The notes beneath the pieces were generated by a model. The model did no database searches. It saw only the letters and a list, made by a program, of their open reading frames with translations, and was not told the DNA's origin. A program made the translations under genes and the position numbers. Shown here one piece after another: positions 10,881 through 22,784 of a stretch of DNA of 64,000 nt. The stretch's first letter is position 1; each line of letters starts with the position of its first letter. The stretch comes from Idiomarina aquatica (GTDB lineage Bacteria; Pseudomonadota; Gammaproteobacteria; Enterobacterales; Alteromonadaceae), in assembly GCF_003987185.1 (NCBI RefSeq), contig NZ_PIPS01000001.1, positions 186,001 to 250,000 on the forward strand. Direction: 5' to 3'.

Positions 10881-11922
10881 TTTCAGTCACCGCTAAATCA
10901 ATGAGTTCATTAATACAGGTTGTCGCAAAGCTGCCGGTCGGTAAGGCAAAGTCTATGGTTGCATCATCCCCTTGCCAGTGCAATTGGGGCGCCTGCAGAA
11001 ACAGTCGCAACGGCCGTCGTGATGCTTTTAGACGGACTTTGGCAAAATCGTCCAACCATTGCTGATACGGCGCCAGCCACTGCTGCTCAGCAGCGGCAGC
11101 CGCGCCCTCAACTTTACCGGGACCGTCTTCGCCGGGCATCGCACAGGTTAATTGCACGTCACCCTGCGCCAACCGGCTCAGCAATTCATCGTCCCAGTTA
11201 TCGGCAATAAAGACCGACTGCGAGCCCTGTAACATGACACAGTCACCGTCCAACGGCTTAAATTCATGTGTCTGCCAGCGCGCTGCAGCCAGTTGGTTGA
11301 ATAAATACGAGCGCAACGCGGACAGCCACAGACTGCGCTTATTGCGGGCAATTTTGCGCGGTGATTCAGCGCTTAGCCAACGGCGCCCTTCGTGCAGGTT
11401 ATTGCCGTCAAAACCAAAACGCTGAGCGCCGAAATAATTCAGCGTACCCTGTTCGCACAGGTGCTGCCAATTGCGTTCAAACAACGCCTTGTCGGCAACA
11501 TCACGCAGACGAATGGTAAAGCGGTTGGCTTTGTGGAAGCCCAGTTTCAACTTTTTGCTGCGTTGAATCACGCGCTCCACCTCGACGCCGTCGAGCGCAA
11601 GATCGCTCCAGTTGAGCAGCGCTTTGCCCGGCAATTGTACCGAGAACCACTGCCAGGTAACGGCTTTGCGGTCCTTCAGCCCGGAATAACTGACCTGGCG
11701 CGGGTGAACGTTGGCAAACTTTGCCAGTTGCTCCGCAACAAAACGGGTGTTGGCGTCGGTTTTTTTGATCCACAGCCATTGATGTTCACCCTCACCCTCG
11801 TCGTCCACCGCCAGCTCTTCACGTACCTGGAAGTCTTCGGCGGTGTGCTTAAAGCGAGCGCTGGTCCGCTGCGCGTTCAGGGTTGGCCACTGCAGTTGAA
11901 GGTTTTCAAGTGACGCGCTCAT
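10858..11922 (-). CDS. truD: tRNA pseudouridine(13) synthase TruD
   Basis: Converts U13 of tRNA-Glu to pseudouridine. 354 residues, normal length. The catalytic motif [13 protein letters not shown] (catalytic Asp84) and the downstream NYFGAQRFG and NRF motifs are present. It overlaps ispF by 4 bases and surE by 23 bases. Confidence 0.96.
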   Translation of the reverse strand: MSASLENLQLQWPTLNAQRTSARFKHTAEDFQVREELAVDDEGEGEHQWLWIKKTDANTRFVAEQLAKFANVHPRQVSYSGLKDRKAVTWQWFSVQLPGKALLNWSDLALDGVEVERVIQRSKKLKLGFHKANRFTIRLRDVADKALFERNWQHLCEQGTLNYFGAQRFGFDGNNLHEGRRWLSAESPRKIARNKRSLWLSALRSYLFNQLAAARWQTHEFKPLDGDCVMLQGSQSVFIADNWDDELLSRLAQGDVQLTCAMPGEDGPGKVEGAAAAAEQQWLAPYQQWLDDFAKVRLKASRRPLRLFLQAPQLHWQGDDATIDFALPTGSFATTCINELIDLAVTENDENSVE

Positions 11923-12407
11923 GATGCGGTTCCTGCGTACAACAACGCAACGCAGTGGCAGGCAATGCCTTCCTCGCGGCCAACAAATCCCAGTTTTTCG
12001 GTGGTGGTGGCCTTAACATTAACGGCATTTTCAGCCACCTGCAGACCCTGCGCGATGCGGGTCCGCATGGCAGTAATGTGCGGGGCCATTTTTGGCGCTT
12101 GTGCAACGATGGTGACATCGACATTGCCGACCTTAAAGCCCTGTTGCTGTGCCAGTTTTACCGCGTGCTGCAGCAATACCATGCTGTCGGCACCGGCAAA
12201 CTGCGGGTCAGTATCCGGAAAATGTTGACCAATATCACCGAGCGCCACTGCGCCTAACACCGCATCGGTAATTGCGTGCAGCACCACATCGCCGTCAGAA
12301 TGCGCTTGCAGACCGGTAGTATGAGGTACCTTAATACCTCCGAGTAGCAGCGGTTTATCTGCGCCCCACTTATGTACGTCGTAACCGTGTCCTACTCGAA
12401 ACTGCAT
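11919..12407 (-). CDS. ispF: 2-C-methyl-D-erythritol 2,4-cyclodiphosphate synthase
   Basis: Fifth step of the MEP isoprenoid pathway. 162 residues. Zinc ligands are D10 and H12 in GHGYDVHK, and H44 in [12 protein letters not shown]. The C-terminal [15 protein letters not shown] loop is intact. It follows ispD by 32 bases on the same strand, consecutive with it in the pathway apart from IspE. Confidence 0.97.
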   Translation of the reverse strand: MQFRVGHGYDVHKWGADKPLLLGGIKVPHTTGLQAHSDGDVVLHAITDAVLGAVALGDIGQHFPDTDPQFAGADSMVLLQHAVKLAQQQGFKVGNVDVTIVAQAPKMAPHITAMRTRIAQGLQVAENAVNVKATTTEKLGFVGREEGIACHCVALLYAGTAS

Positions 12408-12439
12408 AAGGTCAAAACTCCTTCTCTTGGTTGCTCGGT

Positions 12440-13135
12440 TTATCGGCCTGGCGGTGCCAGTATTGCGGTCACCAGTTCCAGATCTTCGGGGTGGGTGACT
12501 TTGATGTTTTTTAACGAACCCATTACCAGGCGCGGATGATAACCCAAATAGGCCATCGCTGATGCTTCATCGGTCAGTTGCGGGTGTTCAACCCCCATTT
12601 CACTGATGGCGTCGGCCAGCAGTGCCGCGGTAAATACCTGCGGCGTCTGCGCCTGCCATAGGTGTTCACGGCTGACACTGGTGCTGATCATGTCACTGTC
12701 CGGTTCGCTGCGTTTTAATGAATCTCGTACCGGCATGGCAACGATAGCGCCGTTATCGCCGCTGAGCGCCGCATCGATGACGGCGCTCAGTACCGCTGCA
12801 GGAAGCCCCGGCCGAGCCGCGTCGTGGACCACGACATGGGTGTAACCCTGAGTGATGGCGTGCAATACGCCAGAAAGCACCGACTCAGCGCGCGTTACGC
12901 CTCCGGCGACAAACGAAATGTTGGGTAAGCTCTTGGCGACCGCCTGTTCATTTTGCTCGTCGCTGGCAATGAAAACGTGTTCGACACGGGGGTCACGCAG
13001 CACCGCATCGACGCTGTGCTGTAATAGAGTTTTGCCGTGTACGACAAGAAATTGTTTCGGGGTTGCAGACTGCATCCGGCGTCCGCGCCCGGCGGCCGGG
13101 ATAACTGCAGCAATGCTTGCCACCTTATTGGTCAT
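12440..13135 (-). CDS. ispD: 2-C-methyl-D-erythritol 4-phosphate cytidylyltransferase
   Basis: Third step of the MEP pathway: forms CDP-ME from MEP and CTP. 231 residues. The CTP-binding PAAGRGRRM (13-21), PKQFL (26-30) and VHDAARP (about 104-110) motifs are present. It overlaps ftsB by 4 bases, the conserved ftsB-ispD-ispF arrangement. Confidence 0.96.
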   Translation of the reverse strand: MTNKVASIAAVIPAAGRGRRMQSATPKQFLVVHGKTLLQHSVDAVLRDPRVEHVFIASDEQNEQAVAKSLPNISFVAGGVTRAESVLSGVLHAITQGYTHVVVHDAARPGLPAAVLSAVIDAALSGDNGAIVAMPVRDSLKRSEPDSDMISTSVSREHLWQAQTPQVFTAALLADAISEMGVEHPQLTDEASAMAYLGYHPRLVMGSLKNIKVTHPEDLELVTAILAPPGR

Positions 13136-13455
13136 GGCTGGGTCGCTCCTGCCCTATCCTTACTGGCTAACGACTTAGGTACGCGGCTGGGAATGATCCG
13201 GAAAAACACTTCGTCCTTTTTGATCATACCCAGTTCGTTGCGCGCGCGTTCCTCGAGCGCATCCTCGCCTTCGCGAAGATCCTCGATATCAGCGTACAGC
13301 ACTTGATTGCGGCGCTTTAGGCTGTCATTGGTTGCTTGCTGGTTTTTAACCTCTTGTTGCAAACGCCAGTAGTCAGGAAGACTGTTTTTTCCAAACCATA
13401 AACGGTATTGTAGCGCCAGCAAAACGGTTAAAAGCAGCAATATCACCACACGCAT
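13132..13455 (-). CDS. ftsB: Cell division protein FtsB
   Basis: Small bitopic septal protein (107 residues) that joins FtsL and FtsQ in the divisome. One N-terminal membrane segment (about 3-19) is followed by a coiled coil (about 28-70) containing the family motif GEDALEERARNELGMIKKDEVFFRII. Eno often lies directly upstream of ftsB in relatives; here eno is 6 kb away with an accessory zone between, and the flanking gene is a divergent exporter. Confidence 0.94.
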   Translation of the reverse strand: MRVVILLLLTVLLALQYRLWFGKNSLPDYWRLQQEVKNQQATNDSLKRRNQVLYADIEDLREGEDALEERARNELGMIKKDEVFFRIIPSRVPKSLASKDRAGATQP

Positions 13456-13516
13456 GCGTTGCTCCGTTATTATTATCCTTCGTATTATGAATACTTATCG
13501 ACGGTGTGAAAAGGCT

Positions 13517-14236
13517 ATGGAATACATTTTTGCCGGATTGGTTCTTTTTTTTGCAACAACCTTACAAGGAATCAGTGGTTTCGGCTCGGGATTAGTCGCT
13601 GTGCCAATACTGGCATTATGGTTTCCACTGACGCTGTTGACCCCCAGCTTGTCCGTTATCAACATTTTCGTCGCCGCCGTCATTTACTGGAAAAACCGCC
13701 ACGCAGCGCGTCCCGGACAGTGGCGCTGGTTAATTGGCGCCGGCGTGATGGCCTCGCTGGTGGCCGGCAGCTTACTGGTGAGCATTAACGAGCAATGGCT
13801 GAAACTGGCGCTCGGTGTCATCATCATTGCGGTCGCGCTGATCCTGGCCAGCGGCCGCCAGTTACCCACCGCCGAACACACCGCCGGTTACCTCACCATC
13901 GGCACCAGCTCTGGTATTTTAAACGGTCTGATGACCCTTGGCGGTCCGCCGATTGTGCTGTTTCTTGCTAACGCGCGGTTGCCAAAAACGCAGTTTCGCG
14001 CCACCCTCAGTTTATTCTTTCTCGCCATTGCGCTGGCGAACGTGATTAATTTTAGCCGTCAGGGACTCTACAGCGATACGCATTTTTACCTTATCGTGGC
14101 GCTGTTGCCTTGCGCTATCCTTGGCGCGGCGCTGGGGCAACGCTTGCAACATTACGTTTCCGAATTCCGTTTTCGCCAGTTAACCATTGGCTTAATGTTG
14201 CTGTCAGGTATCATAGTCAGCCTTCAAAGTCTGTAG
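13517..14236 (+). CDS. TauE/SafE-family membrane transporter
   Basis: Polytopic membrane protein of about 239 residues from the TauE/SafE (UPF0721) family, whose members are proposed exporters of sulfite, sulfoacetate or related anions; the substrate here is unknown. The family pattern LQGISGFGSGLVAVPIL near the N-terminus and its second-half counterpart TSSGILNGLMTLGGPPIVLFL (about 133-153) are present, the usual duplicated half. The ATG at 13517 gives MEYIFAGLVLF; a start at 13487 is possible and neither has an ideal ribosome-binding site. It heads a short plus-strand run with the next two genes. Confidence 0.85.
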   Translation: MEYIFAGLVLFFATTLQGISGFGSGLVAVPILALWFPLTLLTPSLSVINIFVAAVIYWKNRHAARPGQWRWLIGAGVMASLVAGSLLVSINEQWLKLALGVIIIAVALILASGRQLPTAEHTAGYLTIGTSSGILNGLMTLGGPPIVLFLANARLPKTQFRATLSLFFLAIALANVINFSRQGLYSDTHFYLIVALLPCAILGAALGQRLQHYVSEFRFRQLTIGLMLLSGIIVSLQSL

Positions 14237-14245
14237 GAGCCCTTT

Positions 14246-14542
14246 ATGATACCCGCTGAGTTACTTGTGGTTGCGCTGTGCCTGGTAATGATCCTGGTGT
14301 CTTATCTGCATGTGTACCCGAAAGTTGCCGGCAGCAATTTCAACAAATTAGCCGCCTATGATCTGATCGCTGCAGGTATTGCGTTATTTATCGTCGGCTA
14401 CAAATACTGGGACACGGGTTTTCCCTTTTATTTACTCGGACTGTCACTGAACTGGTTCTGGTATACCCTAATTGTCTACATTGTACTGGAGACGCCGGTG
14501 GCACTTTGGTACATCAAAAAACATAATATTCGATTTAAATGA
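14246..14542 (+). CDS. Conserved small membrane protein of unknown function
   Basis: 98-residue hydrophobic protein with three predicted membrane segments (about 4-24, 36-52 and 62-88) and a basic C-terminus ending KKHNIRFK. A good GGAG site precedes the ATG. It sits 9 bases after the TauE-like gene and 9 bases before ilvE, so the three are likely one transcript. I do not recognise a functional family; the aromatic-rich centre (YKYWDTGFPFYLLG) and lack of charged catalytic residues fit a small structural or accessory membrane protein. Confidence 0.7.
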   Translation: MIPAELLVVALCLVMILVSYLHVYPKVAGSNFNKLAAYDLIAAGIALFIVGYKYWDTGFPFYLLGLSLNWFWYTLIVYIVLETPVALWYIKKHNIRFK

Positions 14543-14551
14543 GGAAGCACC

Positions 14552-15550
14552 ATGGCGGCATTCGGTACCGTTTTTATGCCCAAGATGAGTCTGGCAGAGT
14601 ATAAAGACCAGCGTTGGGATTATCAGCAGCTGGTCAACTCAGATTCACTTAATTTACACCCCGGCGCCCACGTTCTGCACTACGCCAGTACTTGTTTTGA
14701 AGGCTTAAAGGCGTTTCGTCACGATGACGGCAGCGTACACATTTTTCGCATGGACAAGAACATTGCGCGGATGGCACAAAGCAGTCGTCTGCTGGCACTA
14801 CCGCCAATTGATGTCACCTTACTGCGACAGATGATCATTGATGTGGTCACGGCCTTTAACGATCAGGTGCCGGCACCGCCGGGATCGATGTACATACGCC
14901 CCACCCACATCGGCACCGAACCGGCTATTGGTAAAGCCGCTCACCCGACCAACCAATCCTTACTTTACGTGCTGTTGTCGCCGGTTGGCGATTACTTCTC
15001 CGGCGGTATTAAGCCACTGAAGCTGTTGGTGGAAGACCAGGGTTCCCGTTGTGCGGCGCACATGGGCATGATTAAAAGTGGTGGCAACTACGCCAGCGCC
15101 TTGGGCCCGATTTTGCAGGCTCGTGAGGCATTTGCTGCGGATCAGGTACTGTTCTGCCCCAACGGTGACGTGCAGGAAACCGGTGCCGCTAACTTTATTC
15201 TCATTGACGGTGACGAGATCATTACCAAAGACCTCGACAGTAGCTTTTTACACGGCGTTACCCGTGATTCGATCTTAACCCTTGCCCGCGACCGCGGCAT
15301 GACCGTCAGCGAACGTCCGCTGAGTGTGGAGGAACTGATCGAACGGGCGCAGAAGCCACAAACCGAGGCGGCCTTGTCAGGCACGGCGGCGGTACTGACC
15401 CCGGTCGGTTCACTGGTTTATCAAGGACGCACCATTAACGTCGGTAATGGCCAGGGCGGCCCGATAACAGAACAGTTACGCAACGCGTTGAATGCTATCC
15501 AGTGGGGACAAGCTGAGGATACCCACGGTTGGCTTACTCGGATTGACTGA
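14552..15550 (+). CDS. ilvE: Branched-chain amino acid aminotransferase
   Basis: PLP enzyme (fold type IV) for the last step of leucine, isoleucine and valine synthesis. 332 residues. The PLP lysine is K175 in GMIKSGGNYASAL; ETGAANFILI and the LHGVTRDSIL motif are also present. Its length and HYASTCFEGLKAFR start resemble the longer eukaryotic-like/Pseudomonas BCAT type rather than the E. coli IlvE type. A GAGG site precedes the ATG. It converges on the GNAT gene. Confidence 0.92.
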   Translation: MAAFGTVFMPKMSLAEYKDQRWDYQQLVNSDSLNLHPGAHVLHYASTCFEGLKAFRHDDGSVHIFRMDKNIARMAQSSRLLALPPIDVTLLRQMIIDVVTAFNDQVPAPPGSMYIRPTHIGTEPAIGKAAHPTNQSLLYVLLSPVGDYFSGGIKPLKLLVEDQGSRCAAHMGMIKSGGNYASALGPILQAREAFAADQVLFCPNGDVQETGAANFILIDGDEIITKDLDSSFLHGVTRDSILTLARDRGMTVSERPLSVEELIERAQKPQTEAALSGTAAVLTPVGSLVYQGRTINVGNGQGGPITEQLRNALNAIQWGQAEDTHGWLTRID

Positions 15551-15567
15551 GCACGATGGCAGCGCGC

Positions 15568-16071
15568 TCAGTTCAACACGATACGATAACGTTTGATGGA
15601 CTGTGTCTCCCCCGGAGGCACAACGTCGCCGTCGTCGCTAAAACCGAGTTTGTAAAGTAACCCGGCTGAGGCACGGTTGTCCGGATTACAAATGGCCAGC
15701 ACTTCACGGTGTTGATGTTGTCTGGCCCATTCCAACACCGCACGATTTGCTTCATAGGCATAGCCCTGGCCGGTATATTCCGGCAGCAACGCATAACCAA
15801 TATCAGCCAGCGGCAAATAGTCGCGCTTGAGTAAGCCCGCCATGCCGATCGGCTGATGGCTTTCCCGCAGACTGACTTTCCACAACCCAAAACCGTGCTG
15901 ACGATAACTGGCCAGCGGCCCATCACGCAAATAGCTACAGGCACCGGCGCGGTCTCTAACCCCTTTATCCGCAATGTTCTCGATAAAGCTGGGCTGATTC
16001 AGCAAATTCACCAAGAAGTCTGCATCGGCATTGGACAACGGTTCAATCAACAGGCGTTCAGTGGTTATCAT
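15568..16071 (-). CDS. GNAT-family N-acetyltransferase
   Basis: 167-residue acetyltransferase of the RimJ/RimL-like GNAT group (starts TTERLLIEPL; acetyl-CoA loop YTGQGYAYEANRAVLEWA at about 98-115; ends with the LYKLGF motif). The substrate cannot be deduced. ATG 16071 is preferred over the upstream GTG at 16086 because the protein then begins like its family and AGGGA lies 8 bases before it. It overlaps the 3' end of the diguanylate cyclase gene by 14 bases, suggesting coupled translation. Confidence 0.88.
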   Translation of the reverse strand: MITTERLLIEPLSNADADFLVNLLNQPSFIENIADKGVRDRAGACSYLRDGPLASYRQHGFGLWKVSLRESHQPIGMAGLLKRDYLPLADIGYALLPEYTGQGYAYEANRAVLEWARQHQHREVLAICNPDNRASAGLLYKLGFSDDGDVVPPGETQSIKRYRIVLN

Positions 16072-17440
16072 ATTCCATTCCCTCACCGCGGTGTTTTACC
16101 ACCGACGCTTTATGCTTGTCATCATACATGGCTTTATCGGCAAGGTTTAATAATTCATCAACACTCGCACCGTCGTTGGGATAGTGTGCGATGCCGATAC
16201 TGGCAACAATATAAAATTGCTGCTCGTGGTGGTGAAACGGATTGGCCAGCAACTGTTGCTGAACTTTACGCTCAAGCACATCAGCGGTTTCAGCGGCAGC
16301 GGGCATCACTATAACAAATTCATCACCGCCGACGCGGGCTACGGTGTCCCCTTCGCGACACACCTGTTTTAAGGTTTTCGCCACGTGCAACAAAAACGCG
16401 TCACCGACCTGATGACCGTAGGTGTCATTAATGGATTTAAACTTATTTAAATCGATAAATAAGAGGGCGAACTGCGCATTCCGCGCTTTGATCAACTGCT
16501 GCATACGGTCAACCAGCAACCGTCGATTCGGCAGTCCTGTTAACACATCGGTCAGTGCGGTACTGCGCACCTGACGATAACTGCGAATCAATAACCACAA
16601 CAGCCCCGCCACAAGCAACAGCAACGGATAGCCCACCAGGCGCGCCAGTTGTTGCTGCCAGAGGCTGATGGTGGCCGTTTCGGCGCGTTTCGCGTACAAC
16701 GACCACTGGGTACCGTGAAACTGCACCTCGATACTCGCCTCATGGCCGGTGACCGTGCCTTCGTTACCATAGAAGCGCGAATCAAGCACCGGTGGTGTAT
16801 CCGAGTGCGTTAACGCAAACGCAAGCTGTTGCCCGCCCACTTCGCTGATCGTATTGTGTAATAGCCGGCTGAGGTTAAGCATCAGCCGCAGTTCACCCCA
16901 ATAGTGGCCACGATAAAGATAAAAGCTGGAGTAAATCGGCGCACGGACACTGAGACCCAGAAAACCGTCAGGCTGATAGCTGGGGGTACCAATGCGGGCT
17001 CGGTTTAAACCAATCGCGATGTCAGCCCGACGCGCCCAGTTATCACTTTGTTCAAAGGGGGTATCGGCGGTCATGGTCAGCAACGGATAGATAAACGCAT
17101 CACCATCCCGGCTGTTCACTCTGATCTGTTCGATTTCACTAAAGCGCCGCAGCGTTTCAGCACTCACCAGCCGTGCTTCGCGCACGTCCGGATTGGGGTT
17201 GACGGAAAAGTAAGTACCGAGCGATAAACCGGCCTGAATCGTGCGACTTAACGACTGCTCGAGTTTGGATCGCACCGCCGTCAGACGATTGACGGTTTGT
17301 TGATACTGTTGTTGCTGCTGACGCTCGAGCGCTAACGCCTGGATGAATTCAACCAGCACCACGCCACCCAACACCAACAGGACGATCAGGACTTGGGCGC
17401 GCTTAAGCATTCCGCGTTTAAAAGAAGATTTTTCGGGCAT
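16058..17440 (-). CDS. CHASE-GGDEF diguanylate cyclase
   Basis: Membrane sensor that should make cyclic-di-GMP from two GTP. 460 residues: membrane segment 14-35, a periplasmic CHASE-like domain about 45-250 (RSKLEQSLSRTIQAGLSLGTYF at its start), a second membrane segment about 268-287, then a GGDEF domain. The active site GGDEF (371-375) is intact and so is the product-inhibition RxxD site (R362-D365), so both activity and feedback control are expected. The ligand is unknown. It is followed, with overlap, by the GNAT gene. Confidence 0.92.
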   Translation of the reverse strand: MPEKSSFKRGMLKRAQVLIVLLVLGGVVLVEFIQALALERQQQQQYQQTVNRLTAVRSKLEQSLSRTIQAGLSLGTYFSVNPNPDVREARLVSAETLRRFSEIEQIRVNSRDGDAFIYPLLTMTADTPFEQSDNWARRADIAIGLNRARIGTPSYQPDGFLGLSVRAPIYSSFYLYRGHYWGELRLMLNLSRLLHNTISEVGGQQLAFALTHSDTPPVLDSRFYGNEGTVTGHEASIEVQFHGTQWSLYAKRAETATISLWQQQLARLVGYPLLLLVAGLLWLLIRSYRQVRSTALTDVLTGLPNRRLLVDRMQQLIKARNAQFALLFIDLNKFKSINDTYGHQVGDAFLLHVAKTLKQVCREGDTVARVGGDEFVIVMPAAAETADVLERKVQQQLLANPFHHHEQQFYIVASIGIAHYPNDGASVDELLNLADKAMYDDKHKASVVKHRGEGMEYDNH

Positions 17441-17507
17441 TTCAGTTTGTTACGGTTTCGAGTTTACAACGGCGCACAGTCTAACGGGTGTGACCCGATT
17501 TGGCGAA

Positions 17508-18167
17508 TTAATCGTCGAGCCATCGCCGCAACAGGTTTTGGTAGCTTTTGCTGAGGCGAAAGAACTGTTCACTGTGACCATTGGCCTGATGCTCAGCTTT
17601 TACCGCGGCTTGCAGATCAAACAAAATTTCGCGCTGCTGCGGGTCTCGCACCAGACTTTGCACCCAACCCACCATGGCCAGCCGTTCGCCGGCCGTAACC
17701 GGTTCAACCTGATGTAAAAAATGACTGGGGTAGATCAACACGTCGCCGGCGTCCAGTCGCCAACTGCGCTGTCCGGAACTGTCGTCGATGGTGAGCGCGC
17801 CACCCTCATAGTCCGCCAATGATGTCAGCCCCAGCGTAAACGAGATGTCAGTACGAATGCCGGCCATCAAGGCGTCATCCATGTGCATACCGTAAAACTC
17901 GCCTTGCTGATAGCGGTTGATCATTACCCGCGCAAATTGCTTGGGTCGCAGTGCCGCTTCCACACCGGCGGCGCTGCGGAACCGTTTCAGCAACAATTCC
18001 AGTACCGCATCCGCGGCCTTGCCGGAACCCAATTGTTGATTTTGCTTCAGTGGTTTTGCCGCCCAACCGGCGGTTAATTTACCGTCCGTAAAGGTCAGCG
18101 TTGCCAGCTTGTCGCGAACGGCCTGTAAGGTGTCGGAATCAATCACCTGTTGAAGATGCAGAATCAT
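17508..18167 (-). CDS. piuC: Fe(II)/2-oxoglutarate dioxygenase, PKHD/PiuC type
   Basis: 219-residue PKHD-type hydroxylase related to PiuC/YbiX, genes tied to iron uptake in Pseudomonas and E. coli; the natural substrate is not settled. Iron ligands are H95 and D97 in GMHMDDA and H152 in SHFLHQV, with R162 as the likely 2-oxoglutarate anchor. It is read away from a secreted protein at 18269, and a candidate Fur box lies in the shared 101-base gap close to its start, fitting iron-repressed expression. No TonB receptor is adjacent, unlike many piuC loci. Confidence 0.9.
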   Translation of the reverse strand: MILHLQQVIDSDTLQAVRDKLATLTFTDGKLTAGWAAKPLKQNQQLGSGKAADAVLELLLKRFRSAAGVEAALRPKQFARVMINRYQQGEFYGMHMDDALMAGIRTDISFTLGLTSLADYEGGALTIDDSSGQRSWRLDAGDVLIYPSHFLHQVEPVTAGERLAMVGWVQSLVRDPQQREILFDLQAAVKAEHQANGHSEQFFRLSKSYQNLLRRWLDD

Positions 18168-18185
18168 GGCGCCTCAATTAATTTT

Positions 18186-18200
18186 TGCGAATAGTTCTCA
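18186..18200. promoter_or_regulatory. Candidate Fur box between piuC and the secreted protein gene
   Basis: On the minus strand the site reads TGAGAACTATTCGCA, an imperfect palindrome (TGAGAA / TTCGCA) close to the 15-base core TGATAAT-N-ATTATCA and to Pseudomonas Fur sites of the TGAGAA-N3-TTCTCA type. It starts 19 bases upstream of the piuC start codon and 10 bases from a palindromic CATTATAATG (18209-18218) that offers a TATAAT -10 on both strands. This is a match by eye, not a scored hit. Confidence 0.55.
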
Positions 18201-18268
18201 TTTTTGACATTATAATGGCACTGTTTGGTTAAGACTACCTTGATTAAGAACAATGAAGGATTCGCACT

Positions 18269-19081
18269 ATGTTTGAAAAACGCAAAGTATGGGTTGGTGT
18301 TGGTTCAGCCCTCGCCAGCAGCCTGGTTGTCGCCTCAGCGTCGGCCGATCAACCGGCGTCGGTCTACCCCGCTACCGCGATGGTTGCGCCAGGCCCGATG
18401 ATGGAAGGTGAAGGCGGCGAAGGTGAAGGCGAAGGTGCCGTCAGCGTTAACCTGGCGGAGAACGACGCACAATTTCTGGCTCAGTTGGGCCTCATCCGTG
18501 GGCACCTGTGGGTCGGCATGACCTTGTACGAGCAAGGCCATATCGAGATGGCGAAAACACACATGAAACATCCCGGCGACGAACTTTACGCGGGGCTGGT
18601 CAGTGCGTTTGAAGCACGCGGTTTGCCGGGGTTTGCTGACGAATTGCAAGCCTTAGCCGATGCGGTAAATAACGATAACAGCCGTGCCGTGGTTGAGAAT
18701 GCCTATAGCGCCTTGAAACAGGCGATCAGCGTTAACGAACCGGTGGCTGAGATGACTGCCGGCGATGTGTTGAAAAGCATCTCCAGTATGCTCATTACCG
18801 CCGCGGACGAATACGCCATTGGTATCAATGAGGGCAAGGTCGTGAATGTTCACGAATACCAGGACGCGTATGGTTTCCAACAAATTGCGCTGGCACGGCT
18901 GGAGGCAATTTCAGCGGCCGAACAACAACGTGGCGAAGCCGCAATCGCTGAAACCCGCCGCATCATTGAAGGGCTGACCGCCTTGTGGCCAACCACCACC
19001 CCCGAAGGTACGGTTGAAGGCGATGCCAGCCGCATTTATGGCGCCGCATCACGCATCGAACTGGAAGCGAACAGCATTTAA
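18269..19081 (+). CDS. Secreted protein with Glu/Gly tract and FTR1-N-terminus-like segment
   Basis: 270 residues. Residues 1-26 form a Sec signal peptide (cleavage after ASA). A Met/Pro-rich linker leads to MMEGEGGEGEGEG (44-56), an acidic tract that could hold metal. A helical domain follows with GLIRGHLWVGMTLYEQGHIEMAKTHMKHPGDELY (about 74-107), rich in His, Met and Glu. Residues 178-202 (AADEYAIGINEGKVVNVHEYQDAYGF) resemble the periplasmic N-terminal region of bacterial FTR1 iron permeases; that likeness is from memory. No membrane permease domain is present, so it is presumably periplasmic. Divergent from piuC across a candidate Fur box; AAGGA lies 8 bases before the ATG. Function unproven; an iron-handling role is inferred. 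Confidence 0.8.
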   Translation: MFEKRKVWVGVGSALASSLVVASASADQPASVYPATAMVAPGPMMEGEGGEGEGEGAVSVNLAENDAQFLAQLGLIRGHLWVGMTLYEQGHIEMAKTHMKHPGDELYAGLVSAFEARGLPGFADELQALADAVNNDNSRAVVENAYSALKQAISVNEPVAEMTAGDVLKSISSMLITAADEYAIGINEGKVVNVHEYQDAYGFQQIALARLEAISAAEQQRGEAAIAETRRIIEGLTALWPTTTPEGTVEGDASRIYGAASRIELEANSI

Positions 19082-19096
19082 TGAACGGGTAAAGGA

Positions 19097-21035
<1,939 letters not shown>

Positions 21036-21045
21036 TTAAAGTCGA

Positions 21046-22686
<1,641 letters not shown>

Positions 22687-22735
22687 TTACCCAGTTGGTC
22701 AGGTCAATGTAGGGATTTCTTTAAGACGGGAAAAT

Positions 22736-22764
22736 AGTATACCGAAAGAGCACTTAAACGACAA
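22736..22764 (-). promoter_or_regulatory. pyrG promoter (sigma-70 type)
   Basis: On the minus strand TTGTCG (22759-22764) and TATACT (22736-22741) are separated by exactly 17 bases and lie about 55 bases before the pyrG start codon. It fills the gap after the trkH/ktrB stop, so pyrG-eno can be transcribed independently of the potassium cassette. No attenuator-like C-run was found in the leader. Confidence 0.7.
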
Positions 22765-22784
22765 TCGAAAACCGACAATTGCCG

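Noticed and set aside
11392-11913. 173-codon open frame antisense to truD
   Set aside because: Shadow of truD codon use; no ribosome-binding site or family resemblance.
15544-15572. Stem CTGAGC...GCTCAG between ilvE and the GNAT gene as a terminator
   Set aside because: Stem is short, loop long and no T-run follows on either strand.
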